Assembly (NCBI GenBank): GCA_000969725.1
Contig: JXSR01S033931.1
Source of the DNA: Ophiothrix spiculata
Taxonomy: Eukaryota; Echinodermata; Ophiuroidea; Amphilepidida; Ophiotrichidae
Length of the DNA: 21,331 nt
Reading direction: 5' to 3' (one strand)
Positions 8,340 through 16,192 of this stretch are shown one piece after another. The notes under the pieces were generated by a model. The model did no database searches. It worked only from the letters and a program-made list of their open reading frames with translations, and was not told where the DNA came from. A program made the translations under genes and the position numbers. The stretch's first letter is position 1. Each line of letters starts with the position of its first letter.

Positions 8340-8892
8340 TATTGGCCAAAAGTGATCTTGAGAATATACTATTTCCAGAGACCGAAAGTCGAGGGAATAG
8401 TATGAAAAGTCTTAAGACCACTGAGGGGTAATTATATACAAATTTTGACTGTTCGATTGGCCTTCCGACTCTTTTGTTGCCCGGGCAGATACAGCCTTCT
8501 GGCTCTCAACCCTTGAAATATTGACTGCTCATGAGGGCGAGGGGAAATAGTATGAAATAATTTTTACTATTGCCAGAATGTAAGAGCAGTCAATATTTGT
8601 TTTATGTACCGATTTTGGTTTGCGAGGGCAATAGTTAAATACTATTGACTGGCTTAAATCATGCAAAATGGTATATAATCCAAACTATTGCCCCGAAGTG
8701 ATCTTGAAGCTATTTACTATTTTGAAGGTCTCAGGAAATAGTTCGAGTCTCAAGATCACAGAGGGGTAATAGTTTTTACTATTGTCAGAATGAAAGAGCA
8801 GTCAATATTTGTTTTATATACCAATTTTGTTTTGAGAGGGCATTAGTAAACAACTATTGACTGGCTCAAATCAAGCAAATTGGTATATAATT
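8340..8892. repeat. Composite fold-back repeat: two Y and two X units
   Basis: Unit Y (about 8345-8442 and 8695-8772) begins GTGATCTTGA and ends near GAGGGGTAAT. In the second copy TCAAGATCAC closes a 10-bp inverted repeat, and the first copy is a looser palindrome. Unit X (8561-8679 and 8773-8892) begins TTTTTACTATTG(C/T)CAGAATG, carries GCAGTCAATATTTGTTTTAT and ends in TGGTATATAA, which inversely matches TTATATACCAATTTTG inside it. The X copies are 212 bp apart and clearly homologous. A short version of the X end (CTCAAATCATGC) also precedes Y1. No coding capacity is visible. It lies just downstream of the plus-strand gene. Confidence 0.8.
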
Positions 8893-9265
8893 TTAATTAT
8901 GAACGCTAAGGAAATGGAGATAGGGACTACTGTCATTAGCAATTAAGCTTCAGTTTGGACCAGGGGTGTCGGAACCATGTAGGCCGTGTGGGCTTTGGAC
9001 GCACCATTTTCAACCAGAAAGAGAATAAATAAATTTTATTTAATTTGATGTTTAGTAGATATTGTCTTCTAGATCTTAGTTGTTTCTTTTTTGATAACTA
9101 ACAAGCCACAGACAACCATTTTTACCAGTGGCCGCACCACTTTCATTTTCCTTCCAAGTGCCCCTTGTTTCGACTTTGCCGTATAACTTTACAAATTTAC
9201 CTGCAAATATTTTATTATAATTAGATTCTTATAAGCTATTTGAATTTCAATAAGGCGAAATCATA
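8893..9265. other. Intergenic sequence with no gene seen
   Basis: AT-rich, with a slightly GC-richer patch (GTGTCGGAACCATGTAGG... to about 9010) and GCCGCACCAC at about 9130 that look like pieces of an interspersed repeat. I cannot define its ends. Confidence 0.4.
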
Positions 9266-9450
9266 CTCGGCCTCCAAACAAAATTTTTCCTACCAAACAT
9301 TTAGTTGTGACGTCACCAATAGCATGTGCAATCTAGCGCGAAATTTTATTTGGTCTCAACTCGTTGTTGACGTTATTTTGTTTGGGGTCACTTGTCATTT
9401 TGACGTCACGACCAAATGTTTGGTAGCGAAAAATTTGTTTGGAGGCCGAG
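9266..9450. mobile_element. TA-flanked inverted-repeat element, family B copy 1
   Basis: The ends CTCGGCCTCCAAACAAA and their inverse, with TA on both sides (9264-9265 and 9451-9452), run about 50 bp into the element (CTACCAAACATTTRGTYGTGACGTCA). The 185 bp contain no frame of note. TA targets are typical of Tc1/mariner-type elements, and this looks like a MITE of that kind. A diverged copy lies at 12398-12643. Confidence 0.8.
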
Positions 9451-9551
9451 TATGTTTTCGGCTATACAGGTGAAAATGAAATGAGGCTGTGGATCATTAA
9501 TTGCGTATGAAAGGAGCATGGTCCAGTTGCTCTGTTTTCAAACTTGTCCTT

Positions 9552-9610
9552 GCTCATTTTAGCATATCCAATGTATACCAGTTGTATACATTAGATGGGC
9601 TACAATGAGC
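9552..9610. repeat. Near-perfect hairpin, 27-bp arms, 5-nt loop
   Basis: GCTCATTTTAGCATATCC + AATGTATAC on the left pairs with GTATACATTAGATGGGCTACAATGAGC on the right (9584-9610), with a loop CAGTT at 9579-9583. Only about four positions mismatch. It is much tighter than the nearby MITEs. It could be the relic of a very small inverted element or a transcribed stem-loop; the sequence does not decide which. Confidence 0.8.
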
Positions 9611-10128
9611 GACATGTATGACCATCCTTTTGCCGCACTGGCCCACATATTGCCGGGTTTTTTTTCTCACAACTTATTTTTCAACCGTTCTGTTCAGAAA
9701 ATGCGCACAAGTGAAAATTTGTCTATTATGGTAACCACCCATTTAATTTATACAGAAGCAGCTCGCTCAAATGTTTTGCAAAATGCATTTTGTGAGATTA
9801 TGTAAAATATTTTTTTGGGTTAACCCAATAATTTTATTCACTGACTGGAGCCAATAAGGGTAGCTAATCCCCACTTAAGAGTTTATAATCTGCAACAATT
9901 CTTTTGTGTTTACACCAGCAAAAGCAAAAAGTTTTGGCAAATCTGCTTTGCAGACGAAAATAGACTATCACCTACTTAGACAGGCCTCTCTTGTGCGGTA
10001 AGATTAATTCAATACTTTTGTTAATTACAGTTTTGTCAACTTCTGTACACTAAAACTTTTGTCTTTAATCAGATAATTTACAAAGCATTTGAACAGACCA
10101 AGTGAAGTATAGGAACTGTGGAATGCAA
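9611..10128. other. Intergenic sequence with no gene seen
   Basis: AT-rich unique-looking DNA. The open frame of 66 codons at 9605-9805 overlaps the hairpin and shows no protein-like features. Confidence 0.4.
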
Positions 10129-10397
10129 AATTAATTAATTTCTTTATTTAATTAATTAATTCGGCTGAATCCCAAGAGTGCAAATGCATCAAATTCAAGG
10201 GACGCCTCCGTGGTGTGAAATACAGAACATTGGAAAGAATTTTAGATGCAGGAAGAAACCAAAGTGCTCAGGGAAAACCTGCGAGGATGTGTATGGATCA
10301 ACAACCAAATTCACGTACAAGCTAATCCGACCCGGAATCGAACCCGTGCTGCAGCGGTGAAAGGCGAGGGCAGAAACGCTGCGCCAACCCGTCCCTA
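10129..10397 (-). mobile_element. tRNA-derived SINE with intact A and B boxes
   Basis: Read on the minus strand, a 5' head contains an A box TGGCGCAGCG (10386-10377) and a perfect B box GGTTCGATTCC (10344-10334), 32 bp apart, as in a tRNA promoter. A non-tRNA body follows, then a tail of AATT repeats (GAATTAATTAATTAAAT) at about 10162-10130. AAAATTA appears on both sides (about 10126-10133 and 10396-10403) and may be the target duplication. The perfect B box suggests a fairly young or well-preserved copy. It needs a LINE partner for movement, which is not in the window. It is not a functional tRNA gene: no acceptor stem or cloverleaf closes. Confidence 0.8.
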
Positions 10398-11226
10398 AAA
10401 TTATTCATAAAATCAAAACATCACGAAACTGAAAACTGAATTTAAAGAAAAATTGGACCAGTCTCTTTAAACATATCAAACTTCCATAGTCTGCTGCCCA
10501 AATGTTGTTAAGACTGAAACTAGAACAAATGAAACACACCAAGAGTAATTCTTTTTGTCAAAAAATGTTAACCAATGTCAAACATTTATTCATTTTTTCC
10601 ACATGGACAACATACAAGACAAACAGAATAAATCCCCAAATATAAAGATCTCATATCCACCCATGATGTTATAACCAGTAAACCAAACAAAACCAATTTT
10701 TTCCATCCTCATAATCAGGTAACAATTACATTGTAACATTTCCGATCAGATATGAGGAGATAAAAAGCATTGAGAATTTCAGGAAATATACAGATTGCAA
10801 AACCCAAGAATAACAGATTTTAAACATTACTGGACAAAATTTGTTAAATGACAAACTCTTTGTTGCAAAATAATTTGCAAGAATCAAAGTGGCCATTAAA
10901 TTAATTTTGCAGTCTTCCTAGAAAATCATAAACAACAATACAGTACTCTTGACTGTTTACAAAATTGCACAGATCTAATCTTGCTTATAATGCTATGTCC
11001 AAAGTTTTGGCATTGATCAGTTGCTTACATTTATTGACAGAACCAAATTTTTTTTGCAGTGTTCTGGTCCAAGAAATATAAGTAGCCATCATTACAAAAG
11101 ACTCCTTGTTTACAATGTACCCTTTAAAAACTGCCAAAAATTCAAATTGATTGGACATAACTCTTTAGTCTGTGTGCATTTCAACTATGCTCCGTAACGT
11201 GCTATTACAAAAACATATGAATCTAA
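10398..11226. other. Intergenic or 3'UTR sequence, no gene seen
   Basis: A-rich on the plus strand with no repeat I can define. It might belong to a long 3'UTR of the minus-strand TMED gene or be intergenic; there is no evidence either way. Confidence 0.4.
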
Positions 11227-11369
11227 GACTATGGTCACAATAACTCGTACGAACAGTTACGAGCAGTGTTTAGTCCGTTTAAAAGGACCACGAGCAGTGA
11301 GGGCGTCGCATGGTCCTATTTATGGACTAAACACTGTAACTGTTTGTACGACATATTGTGACCATAGTC
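11227..11369. mobile_element. TAA-flanked hairpin element (GACTATGGTCACAATA ends)
   Basis: GACTATGGTCACAATA at the left is repeated inverted at the right, and the arms extend through CGTACRAACAGTTAC and GTTTAGTCC toward the centre. TAA flanks both ends (11224-11226 and 11370-11372). A 3-bp TWA target and a fold-back of 143 bp fit a PIF/Harbinger-type MITE. No frame is present. Confidence 0.75.
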
Positions 11370-11561
11370 TAATTGGTTAAATTATATATTACCACTATAT
11401 TTGTCCTTGCAAATTTGAGATCCATTTTGCACATGGAAACACTTAGAATAACTAATTTCCCTAAACACATGACATGTTCTAAGCACTGAAACAAAGAATT
11501 GTAACACATAAAAGAGTTTCCAATTAGAAATTCTGACATTCAATAAAATAATACTCTTCTA

Positions 11562-11734
11562 CAGTGGAACCTCGTTAACACAAAGTCTGTTAACACAAAA
11601 ACCCTGATAACACAAAATGTTTGTAGAGTCCCAAGTATTGATTTCCTATGTAAAATCAGTTGGATAACACAAAATTCTGATAAACCAAACTAAACTCTTT
11701 GGCCCAGTGATTTTGTGTTAACGAGGTTCCACTG
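11562..11734. mobile_element. Pogo/Tc1-type MITE (CAGTGGAACCTCGTTA ends)
   Basis: The perfect inverted ends CAGTGGAACCTCGTTAACAC have TA on both sides (11560-11561 and 11735-11736). The 173 bp interior is built of ATAACACAAAA-like repeats. Ends beginning CAGT with a TA target are characteristic of pogo/Tigger relatives. It is non-coding. Confidence 0.85.
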
Positions 11735-12001
11735 TATTATCTTACACTGTTTTGGACAAGACGTGACAATACAGTATTATTTACATTCAAGAGTTCCAAA
11801 GGCAGTGTCAAAAGCTTGTTTCAAAACTGCACAATGTACATAATAAACTGCACAAAATCCCACAAAAAAGAGTGATGCAACTGGCAAAACCAATCACATG
11901 GCGAAACCATCACCGACTTGTTACCTATTTTTACCCATCAGTTTCATGAACTGATTGATGATAACTGATGATATGATAAAAAAAAAAAGGGTTGGGCTTT
12001 A

Positions 12002-12391
12002 CCAAGGAATTTAAAATGGGGAATTGGTAGTCACCACCATTTTGATGTCACCGCCATGTAAATCCTATGGGACGGCAGCCATCTTGGATTTTCGTTCATG
12101 GAGGGTGAGTTATTGTACCTACGGTATTTTACGGATCTGTGAGCCCCACTTCGAGAGTCTCCACAATGGATTAGCGAAAATTGGCATACTTTGACCACAG
12201 CAAGTCATAATACAAGCTACTTGAAACGCAGACACGGTTTGCAAGTGAAACAAAATGCACATGCTGTATATATGCGGCGAGTGAAGATTTACGCGATCTG
12301 CCTGGATATCAGGCCAAGAGGTACAATACCTCTGCTCCATGAGCGACACAAGATAGTGGCGAATCCAGATTCCCATATAAAAATTTCGTGG
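12002..12391 (-). mobile_element. Family A element copy 2
   Basis: It is the inverse of the element at 276-682. The longer arm now comes first (CCAAGGAATTT, then AAATCCTATGGGA and GCCATCTTGGATT), and the shorter arm ends AAATTTCGTGG. The flanks GCTTTA (11996-12001) and GCTATA (12392-12397) agree with a 6-bp target with one change. The same arm lacks the same ~55 bp as in copy 1, so the asymmetry belongs to the family. A T/A-rich A run precedes it. Confidence 0.85.
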
Positions 12392-12397
12392 GCTATA

Positions 12398-12643
12398 CTT
12401 GGCTTCCACACAAATTTCTTGCTACCAAACATTTGATTGTGATGTCAAACTACAAACAAAATAAAGCTAAAACAGATTAAACTTTGTATGATGATGCACA
12501 TACATTGAATTTGAATCAAAGTAAAAAAGTCATTGAACCAGCATCAACTGTTTGTTACCAGTCTGTACGTTTAATTTGATCACATTTATTTGGTGACGAC
12601 ACGACCAAATGTTTGGTAGCAAAAAATTTGTGCGGAGGTCGAG
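12398..12643. mobile_element. TA-flanked element, family B copy 2, diverged
   Basis: The left end CTTGGCTTCCACACAAATTT and inverted right end CTCGACCTCCGCACAAATTT both continue into GCTACCAAACATTTGRTYGTG, matching the element at 9266-9450. The centre (about 12455-12570) differs from copy 1. Its left end directly touches the target repeat of the family A element at 12002-12391. Confidence 0.75.
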
Positions 12644-13223
12644 AATAGACCAACCAAAATGTTTCAACTTGTGACAAGATTTCCAAGATCACATAAGTCA
12701 TGAATGACCCCTCAAAAACTGTAAATATGTACAGACCAAATTTATTTATTAGAATCAAAGTTAAAACTCTAAGTATAAGGGAAACATAATTCGCATGTTC
12801 ATTGCTCAAGACAATTTAATTGATTTTATCACTAAATGTGTGTTATTACATGTATTTGGCATTAACAAAATTGCTGCTCTATCAGAATGCAACATTTCTA
12901 ATTTGCATAGCAATTTATATGTGCAAGGTTTTTGGATATATATCTCATCATCTACAGGTCTGAGGCGGCTAAAGAAATTTAAGCACAGAAAATGCAATCA
13001 AAAACCAAGTTCCTTACTTTTGAGATCAATGCTAATGATTATATAGGGGGCTTGCCATATTTTACTTTGTACAATATACTGTATTTTGCGAACATAAATT
13101 CTATTACACAAATAATACTAGGCAGATTTCTTGCCAAATATCCCTGTAATACAAATTGCATACATGGTACACTATGTACAGACTGTATAAAATCAGCATT
13201 TGAGAATCAGAAATATATCTCAA
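12644..13223. other. AT-rich sequence, no supported gene
   Basis: Two overlapping plus-strand open frames (83 and 117 codons, 12795-13345) have no recognisable domains, and the second runs into a mobile element, so I do not call them genes. Confidence 0.4.
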
Positions 13224-13494
13224 GTTACGGTTGGTATCGGAGTGCATTTTCATTGTCAACCAGTGTTCCCGCTAAGACCATATGTTATGAAATTGGCAAT
13301 GAAGCTCAAAAAAGCTCAAAAGGCAAACCACCCAAAATCGAGTGATTGACATTGACACTGTTGACAATGAATTTTTGTCAATACAGCAAACTTGATAAGT
13401 AAAAAAGCTTGTCGACAAAGAGTACAAGTGTAATTGCTTTCGTCGACGACAATCGACAAAGGACTTGTTGATACCAATCTTAACTCAAGTACAT
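13224..13494. mobile_element. Inverted-repeat element with GTTAMGRTTGGTATC ends
   Basis: GTTACGGTTGGTATC at the left matches the inverted right end GTTAAGATTGGTATC, and TCAA flanks both sides (13220-13223, 13495-13498). The interior holds several GTCGAC and TTGTCGA motifs at about 13410-13460. It is 271 bp and non-coding. The family is not assigned. Confidence 0.65.
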
Positions 13495-14597
13495 TTTGAT
13501 TTTCCATATCCAAAGATATACATTAGTATATGGTTTATCACATAATTATGATAATATCCCATTAGCTCTAGAAAATGATTTCCCAACTTACAGCACACAT
13601 GCTAAATGTGACACACATTGAGCAATACTGGCATGTTAACTCCCAAGGAGAAAAAGCCTGATGCCAATACAAATCCTGAATTAGGGCAATCAACTTGTCT
13701 CAAGCCTGAAGTCAGTCTCACTCTCAACCAGTTGAGTTTTGAAGCGGCCCTTTATATATCCCATATAATCCATAAACTTTCGAAGTGCAAACTGTAGTTA
13801 CTATTTAAACACACTTTGTTGAACATCAGATATTGCCATTTATAGTCACACAATTGTGAAAGTGTTGGAAAGCATCGAGGCACATTGTTCAACATTTATG
13901 TGGAGCAATAACTTAATGCATCATTTGGGTTCTTCTTTAAAGTTAAACTATACGTTTGTTGGAGTCTAAAAAAATTTGTTGATATTATGACAATCCCTTG
14001 GCTCTCAACAAAATTGAAAGAGTCAACACCAAATTAAAGTAGAAGTTACGGGGGAGGGAGACATTTGAATTAAGCCTCAATCACTCAAGTTTTATTGCCA
14101 TGTCAAAATCTGGTACTGAATCACGCAAAAGAAATGTTAAATTGCGCTAAAAGGCATGTCAAAACAGTTGGACTACTATTTGTTTGTTTGAGTCTGACAA
14201 AAGACATGTTAAATTGAGCTACAAGGCATATCAAAACAGCAATGAAAATACCCAAATACCAATACAACATATTGTATGCAAGGGACTTCTTGCATAAATC
14301 TGTGACACTTGATCAACCATGTCCATCAACAGTTTCTTGACATCCCTCACTTTTTTCATGATAAATTACATCAAATTAAGATTAAAGCATGCAATCTTCA
14401 CCTACAGTACACTGACAAAGTCAGGAAAATGATAAATTCTTGGAGATACAGACTAGTTAACCCTCACAAGAGAACAGTGATTGAAAGAATATCTCTTATA
14501 ACTCATATGCAAATCTTTCAAAAGAATCTATACAGTTGAACCTCAAAAAAATATATGATAAAATTCTAGTTGTGTTATCAGAGTTTATAATTATTAA
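13495..14597. other. Non-coding stretch with a 42-bp duplication
   Basis: Two diverged copies of a 42-bp segment lie at 14126-14167 and 14198-14239 (CAAAAGAAATGTTAAATTG and CAAAAGACATGTTAAATTG). There is otherwise nothing recognisable; it may be 3'UTR or downstream sequence of the TMED gene. Confidence 0.5.
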
Positions 14598-14750
14598 CCC
14601 TATGACATACTAGCAAATTGTAGCTAGCATTTAGCTGGACGTGCTAAAGTTGAAATTATTTAACTTGCTAGCGTCTACATGTAGTTAGCATCTTTGCAGC
14701 ATCCAAAACCAAATTACACACAAGCTGTGTCTTGCTAGCATGTCAAGGGC
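14598..14750. mobile_element. TTAA-flanked piggyBac-like MITE
   Basis: TTAA at 14594-14597 and 14751-14754 flank ends CCCTATGACATACTAGCAA and, inverted, GCCCTTGACATGCTAGCAAG (one extra G). CCCT next to TTAA is the usual piggyBac arrangement. The 153 bp are rich in GCTAGC motifs and non-coding. Confidence 0.75.
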
Positions 14751-16042
14751 TTAAAACATGAAATTAATCCGTATGGCATGAATCACACATGATCAGATAC
14801 TGCATTTAATTAAAATTCTGAAAAAATACTATAATAGAAACAGTAAAAGGTTTTAACCTTGCAGAAGAATGAATCCCAGACTATCCAAGACCAGACGACT
14901 CTGATTTGACTCTGTGTTTTGGTAGTTTTATTTATTCTTTTTATTTTGGCGCTTTGATCAACTTGGAAAATCGCCCTAAAAGAAACTGTATGTATGTATG
15001 TATGAAGCAGTGTCAGTGAATGTTAACTTTGAAATGTATATTGCTTCTGTTGAGTATTGAGCACCCAAAAGCAACTCTTTGTTTCTCCTTCAGCATGCAA
15101 AACAAATTTACTTCTTTAACTCTTGTGAAACATCCTTAAGTCCTGTATGTAGCGTGCATGCACTGCACACAAGGAATTGAAAACAGAATTGGTATTCGAC
15201 ACCCTTCTTGTTGTCGTGCATGAAGCTAAAGTTATCGTAACCTCAAGCTAGGTAGCTTGTATGAATCCGTAAATCTTGAATAGACACACAGACAGAATGT
15301 GACCGTTATTTCATGTTGGTTTTTCAGGCCATGACTTTTGCAACTTACACTGAGCTATATAACCAGATGCTCATTGAAAAGAGTCCAAATGTGTAACAGA
15401 CACCAGTAAAAAAGCCTGCGGTACAATAACTAGAGCTCAATGAGGAAGAAACAACATGGCAGCCATTGCCACAGCATTTTAGCTATGATTGTTCAAAAGT
15501 ACCAGTTCCCCTTTTTATAACTTCCTTTAATCAAATACCAGATGAGAACATGCATGCCATTACATGCACAATTCTTTATAAGACATTAAATAGAACAATA
15601 GAGAAATAACAGGCAAAATTTAACAGTGTGCATGGATCAGAACTCTCTCATAACTTAGCATGATCTATAAAAGTATGATCTTCATAAAAATTTGTTAATT
15701 AGCACACTGTTAAATAATGGCCTAAAGGCAATGAGTTATATCAAACAATATCTGGTACTCAGATCAGTATTATGCATTTTCTGTTTGGTGGAAGCATTTT
15801 GGTATGAATTTCAAGTAACCAACTATACATAGATGTACATAAACTCAAGTAAATGTATCTGTGTATAATTCATCCCTCCTAATGCAATGGTCTATACAGA
15901 TGTCAAAATAGACCCTTCACAAGCAATCAGCATGTGTGTCTGTAAAGATCATGGTGTTAAAATCAAGGCAAGCTTTTTCAGTTTAAAGTTTAGTCTCCTC
16001 CAACAGTGTGTATAATACTGATCTGTGCCCTGATCTATGATA
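14751..16042 (-). other. Probable 3'UTR and downstream region of the TMED gene
   Basis: Minus-strand sequence follows the TMED stop. The first canonical AATAAA pair on the minus strand is at 14936-14931 and 14932-14927, giving a candidate 3'UTR of about 1.1 kb. A (TGTA)4 microsatellite lies at 14988-15004, and a degenerate family A fragment at about 15418-15536. The true transcript end is not fixed by the sequence. Confidence 0.4.
15418..15536 (+). mobile_element. Possible degenerate end of a family A element
   Basis: GGTACAATAACT followed by GAGCTCAATGAGG and ending GTTCCCCTTTTTATAACTTCCTT resembles the right arm of the element at 276-682 (GGTACAATAACTCGCCCTCC ... GTTCCCCTATATAAATTCCTT). 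Only one arm is present and similarity is partial. Confidence 0.45.
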
Positions 16043-16192
16043 TCATACAAGTTTCTTTGCTTCAAAGAATCCTTTGAGATGCCTCATTTGCCAGAAACCT
16101 GTTACTAGTAGGATGCAAGTCTGCCCTATTGACCACCATAACACTCGTTGATTGGTACTTTCACTTGTTTGACGAAATCTCTCCTCACGATA
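16043..16192 (-). CDS. TMED9: TMED last exon: membrane span and KKLV tail
   Basis: The acceptor TGTTATAG precedes 49 codons and TGA (16045-16043). It starts [13 protein letters not shown], where vertebrate TMED9 has W instead of the first Y. A 20-residue hydrophobic span and [15 protein letters not shown] follow. The span holds Gln, Thr and Cys (GQTC) near its middle; polar residues in the span are usual in p24 proteins. The di-lysine at -4 and -3 is intact. Confidence 0.95.
   Translation of the reverse strand, partial: YREERFRQTSESTNQRVLWWSIGQTCILLVTGFWQMRHLKGFFEAKKLV

Noticed and set aside
10334-10386. Functional tRNA gene on the minus strand
   Set aside because: A and B boxes are present, but no closed acceptor stem or full cloverleaf; the unrelated body and AATT tail mark a SINE.
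11760-12001. Poly(A) run near 11978 as a retrogene or SINE tail
   Set aside because: No element body precedes it with recognisable ends, and it directly borders the family A element's target repeat.
12992-13345. Plus-strand open frame of 117 codons
   Set aside because: No domain or signal, AT-driven composition, and its end runs into the inverted-repeat element at 13224-13494.
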